The position numbers and the translations under genes were made by a program. From positions 1-39,997 of the forward strand of contig NZ_FMCI01000314.1 in NCBI RefSeq assembly GCF_900091845.1: DNA of 39,997 bases, read 5' to 3'. The DNA is from Streptomyces sp. SolWspMP-5a-2. Its GTDB lineage: Bacteria > Actinomycetota > Actinomycetes > Streptomycetales > Streptomycetaceae. Position 1 is the stretch's first letter. Each line of letters opens with the position of its first letter. The notes under the pieces are model-generated. The model searched no databases. It was not told where the DNA came from and was given only the letters and a program-made list of their open reading frames with translations. Shown one piece after another: positions 1 through 8,136 of this stretch.

Positions 1-59
1 GATGCCGACCAGCTGACCGGGGCGTGCGGCCGCGGGCGCACCCGGCACCGGGCCGATGC

Positions 60-94
60 CGGCTGGCGGGGACCGCCCCTGGCCCCGCCAGCCG
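60..94. terminator. Strong inverted repeat, probable terminator
   Basis: Twelve-base perfect arms (CGGCTGGCGGGG and its complement) enclose an 11-base loop. It lies downstream of the sigma-factor gene that ends at 164 on the - strand, and is followed at once by a second hairpin. There is no U-run, which is common for high-GC actinobacterial terminators. It could also serve a + strand gene ending left of it. Termination is inferred from structure and position. Confidence 0.5.
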
Positions 95-100
95 TCCGAG

Positions 101-128
101 GGGGCGCCGCCGTCACCGGCGGCGCCCC
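101..128. terminator. Second hairpin, probable bidirectional terminator
   Basis: Perfect 12-base arms (GGGGCGCCGCCG and complement) enclose a TCAC tetraloop; TTCTCT follows on the + strand. It sits 36 bases after the stop of the sigma-factor gene, and only six bases separate it from the hairpin at 60-94. Two consecutive strong hairpins suggest an insulated end between the copper locus and whatever lies to the left. Confidence 0.55.
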
Positions 129-163
129 TTCTCTGCGGCCGTGGCGCCGGGGCGTCCGCGCGG

Positions 164-766
164 TCAGGCCGCCAGGGCACCCGGTGTCTCGGCGTCCCGC
201 AGCAGCCGCTCCAGGGTGGCCCTGGCCCGGAAGACCCGGGAGCGGACGGTGCCGACCGGGCAGCCGGTGAAGCCCGCGGCCTCCTCGTACGACAGGCCGA
301 CCACCTGGGTCAGCAGGAACGCCTCACGGCGTTCGCCGGGGAGCGCCGCCAGCAGGTCGAGGAGGGCAACGCCCTCGTCGAAGCCGGGCAGGGCGACCGA
401 CTGGCCGCGTTCCTGGGCGTCACGCCAGTCGACGGCGTCCGCGATCCGGGGGCGGGTGGCGGCGCGCCGGATGCTGTCCGCGACCGCGCGCCGGGCGATC
501 GACAGCAGCCAGGTCCTGGCCGGGGCGCGTCCTTCGAAGCGGTGCAGACTGCCGAAGGCGCGGGCGAAGGTGTCCTGGGTGAGGTCGTGCGCGGTCTGCG
601 GATCACCGCAGAGGTAGGTGACGTACCGCAGCACGTCGCCGTGGAGGGCGCGGACGAAGTGCTCGGCCGCGTCGTGGTCGCCCGCTCGGGCGGCCAGCGC
701 GTACGCGGTCGCCACCGCGTCCGCGGATTCTCGGTGCGCCCGGCGGGCGGGCAGGACAGAGATCAT
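164..766 (-). CDS. ECF sigma factor, SigC-like
   Basis: A 200-residue ECF RNA polymerase sigma factor. Region 2 is seen around DLTQDTFARAFGSLHRF and the ARTWLLSIARRAVAD core. Region 4 is seen around EAFLLTQVVGLSYEEAA and GCPVGTVRSRVFRAR, the helix-turn-helix that reads the -35 element. These segments closely resemble Mycobacterium tuberculosis SigC as I recall it. No anti-sigma gene or C-terminal extension is visible. ATG at 766 is preferred because GAAGGAC lies about eight bases upstream; GTG at 769 is the alternative. It is the last gene of a - strand block of copper genes but has its own 221-base leader. M. tuberculosis SigC has been linked to copper nutrition, so control of this locus is a reasonable inference, not shown here. 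Confidence 0.88.
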   Translation of the reverse strand: MISVLPARRAHRESADAVATAYALAARAGDHDAAEHFVRALHGDVLRYVTYLCGDPQTAHDLTQDTFARAFGSLHRFEGRAPARTWLLSIARRAVADSIRRAATRPRIADAVDWRDAQERGQSVALPGFDEGVALLDLLAALPGERREAFLLTQVVGLSYEEAAGFTGCPVGTVRSRVFRARATLERLLRDAETPGALAA

Positions 767-987
767 CACGAGATGTCCTTCTCGGGTCTTCCGGTGCGCG
801 GGCCCGCTCGGGGCACCGGCTCACCGGCACGTGGGTGCGTCCGTACGCAGGGGTACGGCGGTGCCCGGAGCCCGTCGGGAATCGGGGGGTCGGCCGCGGT
901 GCGGCACGACGAGGGCCCGGCGGTGCCCGGCGCGCGCGGCGTCCCGGGGACTCGCCGGGGGAACGGGCCCCGGTGGATCCGGCTGTC

Positions 988-1728
988 TCAGGCGACAGCG
1001 GCGGCCGCGGGCGGCCCCCGGAAGGTGAGGGAGGCGCAGAGCAGACGACGCACCGGAGCGTCGGCTGCGGGACGGCGCCGACGGACCGAGGGACGGTGCG
1101 CGGGCGCGGGCAGGGCGAGCAGCAGCCGCAGGGGTGCCACCAGCCAGGCGGCCGCCGCCCGCAGGACGCGGAAGACGCCCCGCTCACCGTGGGCGAGCCA
1201 CAGCCCGCACAGGAGCGAGGCCAGGAGGTGCGCGGAGAACATCCCGACCGACGCGGCCCCGGTCATGCCGTGGACGTGGCCGAGACCGGTCATGCCGTGG
1301 GCGCCGACCGCCATGTCCGTCCCGCCGCCCGTGGAACCGGCCTGCGCGGCAGCGGCGGAGTGACCCACCGCCGCACCCATGGAACGCATGTCCATGGAGG
1401 GCATGTTCATGGAGCGCATGTCCATGGCGTGCCCGCTCATGGCGTGCGCGCCCGCCTGGGCGGCCGTGGAGGCGGCCTGCTGGGCCAGCGAGAACCCCTC
1501 GTGGAGCAGGGCCTGCACGGCGGTCACGACGACCACGATCGGACCGCGGCCGCGCTCGCGCCCGGCGAGCACCCAGCCCGCCGCGCCCGTCACGGCCGCT
1601 CCGGTGCCCATGGCCCACCAGGGGACGGGATCCCCCGACATGGTGGCGTGGGCGAGGGCGGCGAGCAGCACGCAGACGGCGGCGAACACGCCCGCCCGCA
1701 CCGCGCGGTACCACCCTCGGACAGTCAT
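988..1728 (-). CDS. Met/His-rich membrane protein, probable copper-binding
   Basis: A 246-residue protein with hydrophobic segments near residues 10-28, 35-52 and 60-75, then a long Met/His-rich segment (about residues 88-165), another membrane segment after it and an Arg/Pro-rich tail. The Met/His segment holds about 12 Met and 7 His, including two copies of MDMRSM in a ten-residue repeat. Such clusters bind Cu(I) in extracytoplasmic copper proteins. I do not recognise a characterised family. It lies between the copper chaperone gene (stop at 1863) and the sigma factor, so a role as copper receptor or store is inferred. The 134-base leader holds a hairpin and a Crp-like box, suggesting its own promoter. 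Confidence 0.75.
   Translation of the reverse strand: MTVRGWYRAVRAGVFAAVCVLLAALAHATMSGDPVPWWAMGTGAAVTGAAGWVLAGRERGRGPIVVVVTAVQALLHEGFSLAQQAASTAAQAGAHAMSGHAMDMRSMNMPSMDMRSMGAAVGHSAAAAQAGSTGGGTDMAVGAHGMTGLGHVHGMTGAASVGMFSAHLLASLLCGLWLAHGERGVFRVLRAAAAWLVAPLRLLLALPAPAHRPSVRRRRPAADAPVRRLLCASLTFRGPPAAAAVA
1378..1427 (-). repeat. 30-base in-frame repeat encoding the Met cluster
   Basis: Two near-identical 20-base segments (1378-1397 and 1408-1427) are offset by exactly 30 bases, i.e. ten codons, inside the Met/His-rich membrane protein. They encode two MDMRSM blocks. The pattern suggests the metal-binding cluster grew by tandem duplication. Confidence 0.7.
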
Positions 1729-1811
1729 GGTCCGGTCATCCTCGCATCCGGCGTTCGCTCGTCGTCAGGGGGTACGTGGGGGACCCCGCCCCACGACTCA
1801 CCCCACACCAG

Positions 1812-1825
1812 GTGACCCACATCAC
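1812..1825 (-). promoter_or_regulatory. Crp-like box GTG-N6-GNCAC
   Basis: On the - strand the sequence reads GTGATGTGGGTCAC, which fits the GTG(N6)GNCAC pattern described for Streptomyces Crp and is close to TGTGA-N6-TCACA. It lies about 84-97 bases upstream of the Met/His-rich membrane protein start at 1728. A single short match in GC-rich DNA is weak evidence. Confidence 0.35.
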
Positions 1826-1841
1826 ATCAGGTGGGCGGGAA

Positions 1842-1857
1842 CCCGGGGCGTCCCGGG
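1842..1857 (-). terminator. Short GC hairpin after the copper chaperone gene
   Basis: CCCGGG-GCGT-CCCGGG starts about five bases past the stop codon of the PCu(A)C-like gene on the - strand. A second hairpin lies further on at 1775-1795 (CGTGGGG, 7-base spacer, CCCCACG). Together they may end or attenuate the copper operon before the Met/His-rich membrane gene. Confidence 0.4.
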
Positions 1858-1862
1858 AACGA

Positions 1863-2405
1863 CTACGGAAGGGACGCGGAGCCGGGACGCACCACCACCG
1901 CGACGGACTCGACGGTGCCGCCGCGCCGGAACTCCAGGGTGAACGTCACCAGGTCACCGGCGCTCCAGCCGCCCTCGGGCACCGGCACCGTCAGATCGAC
2001 GCCGGTGGGCGACATGGCGAGGCTCTCGCCCGCCGCGACGGCCACGGAAGCGATCGGCGACCGGTAGGCGCCGTTGCCCCCGGTCATGCGGTGCCGGGAG
2101 AGCGCCACCCCGTCCGGGACGCCCCGGGCCGTGACCCGCAGCAGCGTGTCGGACGAGCCGCCCTCGTTGGCGATGTCGAAGAAGGCAGCCGTCTCGGGGA
2201 CGCCGGCGGACGGCAGCAGGACCTTTCCCTGCGTGACCCTGATACGCGCCGGGCTGCCCGCACGGCCCGCACCGGTCCACGCCGTCAGGCCCGCGAGCGC
2301 CACACTGCACGCGGCGACCGGGACCAGCGCGGCCAGCGCCGTGTCCCTGACCCCGCGCCGGTCGCGTGCCCGCGGCCGGGAGACTCCGTCCCTGATCCGC
2401 GTCAT
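1863..2405 (-). CDS. PCu(A)C-like copper chaperone, membrane-anchored
   Basis: A 180-residue protein with an Arg-rich N-terminus, one hydrophobic segment (about residues 22-44) and a beta-rich domain from about residue 55 that matches the PCu(A)C/DUF461 family, periplasmic Cu(I) carriers that help load copper into cytochrome oxidase. The conserved core around SRHRMTGG and LAMSPTGVDLTV is visible. The canonical site is H(M)-X10-M-X21-HXM; only the first His/Met cluster (H105, M107) is obvious and the final HXM is replaced by V-D-L. Its start overlaps the stop of the copper ATPase gene (ATGA), so the two are translationally coupled. It is probably a divergent actinobacterial copper carrier; loss of copper binding cannot be excluded. 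Confidence 0.8.
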   Translation of the reverse strand: MTRIRDGVSRPRARDRRGVRDTALAALVPVAACSVALAGLTAWTGAGRAGSPARIRVTQGKVLLPSAGVPETAAFFDIANEGGSSDTLLRVTARGVPDGVALSRHRMTGGNGAYRSPIASVAVAAGESLAMSPTGVDLTVPVPEGGWSAGDLVTFTLEFRRGGTVESVAVVVRPGSASLP

Positions 2406-4702
2406 CGTGCCGCCGCCTTCCCGGTCCGTGCCCAGCGGGTCCGGCGCGCCGGGCCTGTCGCGTGAGCCGGTCGCCAGTCGCGCAGTCTGAGGCTGTTGGC
2501 GACCACCAGCACGGAGCTGACGGACATGGCCGCGGCGGCGAACATCGGGTCCAGGAGTCCCACCATCGCCGGCGGCACGGTGACGGCGTTGTAGCCGAAC
2601 GCCCAGAGCAGGTTGACGCGGATGGTGCGCAGCGTGCGCCGGGCCAGTCCGACGGCGTCCACGAGCGCCTCGATGTCCCCGCGCGCGAGGGTCAGGTCGG
2701 CCGCGCCGATGGCGGCATCGGTTCCGCCGCCCATGGCGATGCCCAGGTCCGCCGCGGCGAGCGCGGCGGCGTCGTTCACCCCGTCCCCGACCACCGCGAC
2801 CCGGTGGCCGTCCTCCCTGAGCCGCCGCACGAGGGACGCCTTCCCCTCGGGGGTGCAGCGGGCGTGCACCTCATCGATCCTGAGCGCGTCTGCCACGGCC
2901 TCGGCGGGCGCGCTGCGGTCACCGGTCGCGAGCACGGGGCGGATGCCGAGGCGCCGCAGCCGGTCGACGGCACGGTAGCTGCCGGACCGCGGCGGGTCGC
3001 CGAGGGCGATGAGCGCTGTGTCCCGGCCGTCGATCCGCACCAGGACCGGGGTGTGCCCGGCGTTCTCGGCGTCGGTCAGCGCCTCCGCCAGGGCAGGGTG
3101 CGCTGTGCCGTCCGGTGCGCCCAGGGCGACCGTGCGGCCCCCGGCTGCGCCGCTGACGCCGTGGCCGGGTGTCGCGGTGAAGGCGGTGACGTCCGGCAGC
3201 GGGCCGGTGTTCGGCAGGCGGCGCGCGAAGGCGACGACGGCCCGTCCGATCGGGTGCTCCGAGCCCTGTTCCACGGCCGCGGCGAGCCGCACGACCTCGT
3301 CGCGCCCGAGGGTTCCCGGCACGACGGTCACGTCCGCGACCGTCATGTGACCGGTCGTCAGGGTGCCGGTCTTGTCCAGGACGACCGTGTCGATGTGCTG
3401 AAGCGCCTCCAGGGTCTGCGGACCGCGCACCAGCACGCCCAGCAGGGCGCCGCGCCCGGTGGCGGCCATCAGGGCGGTCGGTGTCGCGAGGCCCAGCGCG
3501 CACGGGCAGGCCACCACGAGGACGGCCACGCAGGCCGTGAGCGCCGCCTGCGGGTCGGCTCCGGCTCCCAGCCAGAAGCCGAGGACGGTGACCGCGACGG
3601 CCAGCACGGCGGGCACGAAGACTCCCGCGACGGCGTCGGCCAGGCGCTGCGCCCTCGCCTTGCCCGTCTGAGCTTCCGTCACCAGACGTGTGATGCGCGC
3701 CAGTTGGGTGTCCGCGCCGACGGCGGTGGCCTCGACGCGCAGCAAACCGCCCGCGTTGAGGGCCCCGCCGACCAGCGCCGACCCGGGCGACACCTCCCGG
3801 GGCCGGCTCTCGCCGGTCACCAGGGACAGGTCGACGGCGGAACTGCCGTCCGTCACGCGCCCGTCGGTGGCGACGCGCTCCCCCGGGCGTACGACGAAGA
3901 CCTGGCCCACCCGCAACTCCGCGATGGGAACGGCTCGTTCGCCCTGCTCGTCGGTGACGAAGACGTGCCGGGCGGCCAGTTCGGCCAGGGAGCGCAGCGC
4001 CTGTCCTGTTCCGCGTCTGGCCCGTGCCTCCAGGAACCGCCCGGTCAGCACGAACAGCGGGACGCTGACGGCGGCTTCGAGATACAGGTGGGCCATGCCC
4101 TCGGACGAGGAGGGCACCGGGCTGAACGACATCCGCATCCCGGTCTCGCCCGCCCCGCCGAGGAACAGCGCGTACACCGACCAGGCGAAGGAGGCGACGA
4201 CTCCCAGCGAGACGAGCGTGTCCATGGTGGCCGTCGCGTGCCGCAGTCCCCGCAACGCCCTGCTGTGGAACGGCCAGGCGCTCCACACCGCGACCGGGGC
4301 GGCCAGCACGAAGCAGAGCCACTGCCAGTTGCGGAACTGCAGCGCCGGGACCATCGACAGCACCAGCACGGGGACCGCGAGCAGCGCGGTGACCACCAGC
4401 CGCTCCCGCTCGCGGCGGGCCTCCGGGTCGTCCCGGTCCGTCCGCGCGCTGTCCTCGTCCCCGCCGCTCACGGGCAGTTCGGCCCGGTAGCCCGCCCGCT
4501 CGACCGCCGCGACCAGCTCGCCGGGGGTCACGGCGGGCGGGTGGCTGACCCGGGCGAGCCCCGTGGCCAGGTTGACCGTGGCCGTGACGCCCTCAAGACC
4601 GGCGAGCCTCCTCTCCACCCGGCGCACACAGGCCGCGCAGGTCATGCCGCCCACGGTGAGGTCGGTGACCGTGAGTCCGGCCGTCGCTCCGCCCGCGCTC
4701 AT
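2402..4702 (-). CDS. Heavy-metal P1B-1-type ATPase, Cu(I) transporter
   Basis: A 766-residue P-type ATPase. One N-terminal HMA domain has GGMTCAAC (Cys22 and Cys25). TGES (actuator), CPC in a membrane segment, DKTGTLT (phosphorylated Asp), SEHPIG and GDGVNDAAAL follow in order. The penultimate segment has YN and the last has MSVSS, the P1B-1 signature for Cu(I). ATG at 4702 is chosen because the HMA domain begins about 15 residues later and the start overlaps the upstream gene (ATGA); the longer open frame to 5107 is low-complexity Arg/Pro. It moves Cu(I) out of the cytosol, either for detoxification or to supply secreted and membrane cuproenzymes. The neighbouring chaperone and Met-rich proteins favour supply, in the manner of CopA2/CtpA/CtpB-type pumps; that preference is inference. 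Confidence 0.93.
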   Translation of the reverse strand: MSAGGATAGLTVTDLTVGGMTCAACVRRVERRLAGLEGVTATVNLATGLARVSHPPAVTPGELVAAVERAGYRAELPVSGGDEDSARTDRDDPEARRERERLVVTALLAVPVLVLSMVPALQFRNWQWLCFVLAAPVAVWSAWPFHSRALRGLRHATATMDTLVSLGVVASFAWSVYALFLGGAGETGMRMSFSPVPSSSEGMAHLYLEAAVSVPLFVLTGRFLEARARRGTGQALRSLAELAARHVFVTDEQGERAVPIAELRVGQVFVVRPGERVATDGRVTDGSSAVDLSLVTGESRPREVSPGSALVGGALNAGGLLRVEATAVGADTQLARITRLVTEAQTGKARAQRLADAVAGVFVPAVLAVAVTVLGFWLGAGADPQAALTACVAVLVVACPCALGLATPTALMAATGRGALLGVLVRGPQTLEALQHIDTVVLDKTGTLTTGHMTVADVTVVPGTLGRDEVVRLAAAVEQGSEHPIGRAVVAFARRLPNTGPLPDVTAFTATPGHGVSGAAGGRTVALGAPDGTAHPALAEALTDAENAGHTPVLVRIDGRDTALIALGDPPRSGSYRAVDRLRRLGIRPVLATGDRSAPAEAVADALRIDEVHARCTPEGKASLVRRLREDGHRVAVVGDGVNDAAALAAADLGIAMGGGTDAAIGAADLTLARGDIEALVDAVGLARRTLRTIRVNLLWAFGYNAVTVPPAMVGLLDPMFAAAAMSVSSVLVVANSLRLRDWRPAHATGPARRTRWARTGKAAAR

Positions 4703-4956
4703 CCGCCGCTCCCGTGCCCCATCCCGGGCATGTCCTCCATGCCGTCCCCGTCCCCGTCCCCGTCGCCGCCGTCGCCACCGGCGGTTCTGCCGGTGCCGTG
4801 CAGGCCGGGCGCCACGGGACCGGCGGCGGAACCGACGGCCCACGACACGGAGAACACCAGCACGAGCAGCAGCAGGAAGCCGCAGAGCGCGGGAGGGGGA
4901 AGGAGACTGCGGGCGGTCACACCGGCGGAACGGGGTGACAACGGGGCTTCGGCCAT
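4699..4956 (-). CDS. Small membrane protein with Met/His metal-binding tail
   Basis: An 85-residue protein with one membrane segment (about residues 20-43), an Asp/Gly repeat linker (GDGDGDGDG) and a C-terminal MEDMPGMGHG cluster that resembles Cu(I)-binding Met motifs. AGGAAAGG precedes the ATG. The stop overlaps the start of the copper ATPase gene (ATGA), so the two should be made together. A plausible job is to hand copper to or receive it from the ATPase at the outer membrane face; that is inference. I know no named family for it. Confidence 0.72.
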   Translation of the reverse strand: MAEAPLSPRSAGVTARSLLPPPALCGFLLLLVLVFSVSWAVGSAAGPVAPGLHGTGRTAGGDGGDGDGDGDGMEDMPGMGHGSGG

Positions 4957-5082
4957 GTCCGGCCTTTCCTGGTCGCGCCGAGCCGCCCTGCCGTGATGGC
5001 AGCGACGGCCGTACCGGTCCAGTAGTCGGACGGCCGTGACCCGCGGTTCCGGGGGCGAATCGTGATGTGCGTCTCCTTCGCA

Positions 5083-5113
5083 CGTCCGTGTCCCGCGCCC
5101 CGGACACCGGACG
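5083..5113 (-). terminator. Hairpin ending the PepSY-DUF5134 operon
   Basis: Arms CGTCCGTGTCC (5083-5093) and GGACACCGGACG (5102-5113) pair with one bulged base around an eight-base loop. It lies just past the stop at 5120 of the - strand DUF5134 gene and before the leader of the small membrane protein, so it probably separates two transcription units. Confidence 0.5.
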
Positions 5114-5119
5114 GTGGCG

Positions 5120-5749
5120 TCAGACGAGGAGGACGAACGTCAGCGCCATGCCCAGGGCCATCGCCGCGTGACACAGGGGTTCGGCCACCGCCGCCGGGAG
5201 GGGCGTCGCGGGCACCCGCGCCCGGTCGAACGCCTGGGCCAGCCAGAGCAGTCCGAAGGCGGTGAGGACGACGGACAGCAGGACGGCGGTCCCCTGCTGT
5301 CCCGCACCGGAGAGCGACATCGTCACCGCCGCACCGCCGCCGGACATGTCCATTCCCGGCATGTCGTGGCCGCCCCCGGGCCCGCCGGACGCCGTCGCGT
5401 GGCCATCCATCACGGCCGCCATCCAGGCCATGGCCAGCATCATGACGACGTGCGGGACGGCGGCGGCCAGCCCCTCCCGCGGGGACGCGGGCCGCGGCGA
5501 GCGGAACCGCGGGGCGGCCGCGAACCAGAGCGCGCCCAGGGAGAAGACGAGGATCTGCGGGCCCGCGGGCAGGTCCGTACCCCAGGGCCAGACCATGGCC
5601 GCCATCGCCGCCGCCATGACGGCGTGCAGGACGTGGCCCACCCGGTCGGCAGACGCACGGTCCGGGGCCGCAGTCGCCCGGAGCGCGAACAGCGCGGGCA
5701 GCAGGAACAGAGCGGTCAGGATCCACCTGAGTCCGGTGGCGGCGATCAC
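5120..5749 (-). CDS. DUF5134-type Met/His-rich integral membrane protein
   Basis: A 209-residue protein with about five or six membrane segments. A loop at the middle contains VMDGHA and GGGHDMPGMDMSGG, a Met/His cluster like that of the two other Met-rich proteins in this locus. Overall layout fits the actinobacterial DUF5134 family, of unknown biochemical function. GTG at 5749 is chosen because it overlaps the stop of the PepSY gene (GTGA) and begins directly before the first membrane helix; upstream in-frame codons give only Arg/Pro-rich sequence. Context suggests copper binding or transfer at the outer face of the membrane. Confidence 0.8.
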   Translation of the reverse strand: MIAATGLRWILTALFLLPALFALRATAAPDRASADRVGHVLHAVMAAAMAAMVWPWGTDLPAGPQILVFSLGALWFAAAPRFRSPRPASPREGLAAAVPHVVMMLAMAWMAAVMDGHATASGGPGGGHDMPGMDMSGGGAAVTMSLSGAGQQGTAVLLSVVLTAFGLLWLAQAFDRARVPATPLPAAVAEPLCHAAMALGMALTFVLLV

Positions 5750-7206
5750 GCGGTCGCCCCCGTCCGTCCGGCGCGACGGCGGCGCAGGAACCCGACGAGC
5801 AGGTCGACGGCGAGGAAGCACAGCAACGGCAGGCCGAACAGCGGTACGTAGTAGCCGATCACCGCGACGACGAGGACGGCGGGAGCGAGGAACCGGCCGG
5901 GCAGTCCGCGCCACGCTCCCGGCGCGGGCGCGCGGCCGAACCTGACGCCCTCGCTCCGGGTGGGCCGCCGCTGCCACCACATGCGGTACCCGCCGAGCAG
6001 CATGCCGGTGAGCGCGATGGCGAGCAGCGCGAGGACGATCTGGTTGGCGAGGCCGAACAGCAGCCCCATGTGGGCGTCGATGCCCCAGCTCGTCATCTTG
6101 GCCGACAGCGGGTAGTCGGCCCAGTCCGCGCGGTCGGTGACGGTGCCGGTGGCGGGGTCGACGGCCACCGTGTCATGGCGTTCGGGCCAGCTTCGGGTGT
6201 TCTCCCGGACCACGTAGGCGGCCTGGTCCGCCGTCGGCGGGGACACGTTCAGCACCCCCCGCAGCCCGGCCGCGTGCGCGGAGGCCACGACCGCGTCGAT
6301 GCCCACGTCCCGGCCGCCGCCGTCCGGTCCGCCCGCTCGGGCGCCGGGGAGGTCCGTACCGACGGCCGGAACGGGACCGGTGAGCGCGGACTGGATCTCG
6401 CCGATGCTCGCGCCCGCGTGCGCGGACCAGGTCATACCGGTGAGGGACAGTCCGAGCAGGCCGACCGAGGCCCAGACCCCGGCCACCGCGTGCCAGGACA
6501 TCGTGCGTCTGCGGCCCGCGGGCCCGCCCAGGGGCACGACCACGCGGCGGACGCGCTGCCGTGTCCGGGGCGCCGTGAGCCACAGGGCGAGACCGCCCAG
6601 GACCTCGACCCACAGCCAACTGGCGGCGGTCTCGCTGTAGAGGCGGCCCGGTTCGCCGAGGTGCAGATGCCGGTGCAGGCCGTCCACCCAGGCGCGCACC
6701 GGCAGCCACCATCCGGCGAACGTCCTCTCCTGGCCGAGCACCTCGGCGGTGTACGGGTTCACGAACGCGGTCTGGTCGTGGTCGTCCGGCAGGCCGGGCT
6801 TCGCGAAGACGACCCTGGTGCTGTCGGTGCGGCCGGTCGCCGGTGTCACCGACACCAGTGCTCCCCGGGGCACCGCCGCGCGCGCCGCGGCCACCTGCTC
6901 CGCCAGCGGCCGGGGCGTGCCGTCCGGTGTCACGCGCAGTTCGTGGCGGTAGACGACCGCCTCGATCTGCGGTGTCGCCGTGTAGAGCAGGCCCGTGACC
7001 GCGGCGACGAGCAGGAAGGGGCCGATGAGGATTCCGGCGTAGAAGTGCAGCCGCAGCAGGAGCGGCCGCAGGGCGCTCCACGACACGCTCGGGGTCCGCG
7101 CGGCACGGGCGGCCGGTGGGTTCGTGCCGTCCGCCCCTGGTGGGTCCGGGTGTTCGGCGTCGGGGACGACGCCCCTCGCCTCGTCCGCCGCGCGGCTCTC
7201 CGTCAT
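5746..7206 (-). CDS. PepSY-associated transmembrane protein
   Basis: A 486-residue protein of the PepSY_TM type: a first helix at about residues 45-70 (LHFYAGILIGPFLLVAAVTG), a large extracytoplasmic PepSY region, further helices around residues 165, 225, 375 and 430-465, and a basic C-terminus. Members of this family occur with iron and copper uptake genes and some are proposed membrane reductases; the biochemical role is not settled. ATG at 7206 is chosen because GGAGAGG precedes it and the protein then starts with a short cytosolic tail; the open frame extends to 7311. It is the first gene of the - strand copper block and is coupled to the DUF5134 gene. Confidence 0.85.
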   Translation of the reverse strand: MTESRAADEARGVVPDAEHPDPPGADGTNPPAARAARTPSVSWSALRPLLLRLHFYAGILIGPFLLVAAVTGLLYTATPQIEAVVYRHELRVTPDGTPRPLAEQVAAARAAVPRGALVSVTPATGRTDSTRVVFAKPGLPDDHDQTAFVNPYTAEVLGQERTFAGWWLPVRAWVDGLHRHLHLGEPGRLYSETAASWLWVEVLGGLALWLTAPRTRQRVRRVVVPLGGPAGRRRTMSWHAVAGVWASVGLLGLSLTGMTWSAHAGASIGEIQSALTGPVPAVGTDLPGARAGGPDGGGRDVGIDAVVASAHAAGLRGVLNVSPPTADQAAYVVRENTRSWPERHDTVAVDPATGTVTDRADWADYPLSAKMTSWGIDAHMGLLFGLANQIVLALLAIALTGMLLGGYRMWWQRRPTRSEGVRFGRAPAPGAWRGLPGRFLAPAVLVVAVIGYYVPLFGLPLLCFLAVDLLVGFLRRRRAGRTGATA

Positions 7207-7450
7207 GACGATCCTCTCCACCGGAACGGCTCCCGCCGCATTCGTAGGTCCGATGCAGTGGTCGTCCGCGCCGGAGCACGAGTTCCCGCCCGCCCAAGTG
7301 ACGCGCTTCACAAGGGCTTTAGGCCTTCGACGGTGGCGGACCCGGGAGGCGGTGCCGAGGCGGGCGGGTTCCTGGTCCGGCGACGGCGAGGCCCGGGGGT
7401 GGCGGTCCGGCCTGCGCCCGGCGCGGTGCGGCGGGTCGGAGCCGTGGCGT

Positions 7451-8080
7451 TCACCCCTGTGCGAACAGCGTGAACATCTTCTCGACGTCCTCCGGTGACG
7501 CGGTGTCCCTGCTCCCCGAGCCGTAGGGCGGCCGGGGCGCGTACTCGATGAGGAGCTGCACGGCGCGTGCCACGTCGTCGCCCCGGAGCAGACCGGCCAG
7601 GGTCAGGGCCATGTCGATGCCCGCCGAGACGCCCGCCCCGGTCGCGTAGTGGCCGTCGATGACGACGCGCTCGTTCACCGGCGTCGCGCCGAACCCGGCG
7701 AGCTGGTCCAGGGCGCCCCAGTGGCTCGTGGCCCGGCGTCCGCCGAGGAGGCCCGCGGCGGCGAGGATCAGGGAGCCCGTGCACACCGACGTCATCCAGG
7801 TGGTCGGGCCGTCGACGCGCCGCAGCCAGGCGTGCAGGGGGCCGTCGGACATCTGGTCCGCCTGCCCGGAGCCGCCGCCGACGACCACGACGTCCGGCGC
7901 GGGCACGTCATCGAGCCGGGCCACGACGCCGACCGACAGACCGCCCAGGTCGTTGCGGACGGCGCCCGGGGTCTCGGCGACGAAGACGGCCTCGGTGTCC
8001 GGGAGCCGGCCCAGGACCTCGTAGGGCCCGATGACGTCCAGCGCGGTGAAGCCGGGGTAGAGGACGATCGCCACCTGCAT
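7451..8080 (-). CDS. DJ-1/PfpI family protein, isonitrile-hydratase-like
   Basis: A 209-residue class I glutamine amidotransferase-like protein. The N-terminus has LDVIGPYEV with Asp15. The nucleophile elbow is SVCTGS with Cys100, followed by LILAAAGLLGGRRATSHW. The Asp/Cys pair falls almost where isonitrile hydratase has its catalytic Asp17 and Cys101, so hydration of an isonitrile to an N-formamide is a candidate reaction. Other family members are chaperones or regulators, so substrate is uncertain. There is no AraC domain, unlike the two GlxA proteins in this window. It starts 56 bases after the ABC ATPase gene on the same strand and is probably cotranscribed with the importer. Confidence 0.82.
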   Translation of the reverse strand: MQVAIVLYPGFTALDVIGPYEVLGRLPDTEAVFVAETPGAVRNDLGGLSVGVVARLDDVPAPDVVVVGGGSGQADQMSDGPLHAWLRRVDGPTTWMTSVCTGSLILAAAGLLGGRRATSHWGALDQLAGFGATPVNERVVIDGHYATGAGVSAGIDMALTLAGLLRGDDVARAVQLLIEYAPRPPYGSGSRDTASPEDVEKMFTLFAQG

Positions 8081-8136
8081 GAGGGAATCCTTCGGTCGTT
8101 TCGAGCGGGACGGGTGCTGCACGGGTACTGCCGCGG

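Noticed and set aside
56..1363. Long + strand open frames across the copper locus (also 2462-4996 and 8206-11370)
   Set aside because: They are antisense shadows of genes with clear motifs; products are Arg/Gly/Pro-rich with no domains and wrong codon-position bias.
4703..5107. N-terminal extension of the copper ATPase
   Set aside because: The added residues are low-complexity Arg/Pro sequence overlapping the well-supported 85-residue gene; the ATG at 4702 is coupled to that gene and begins just before the HMA domain.
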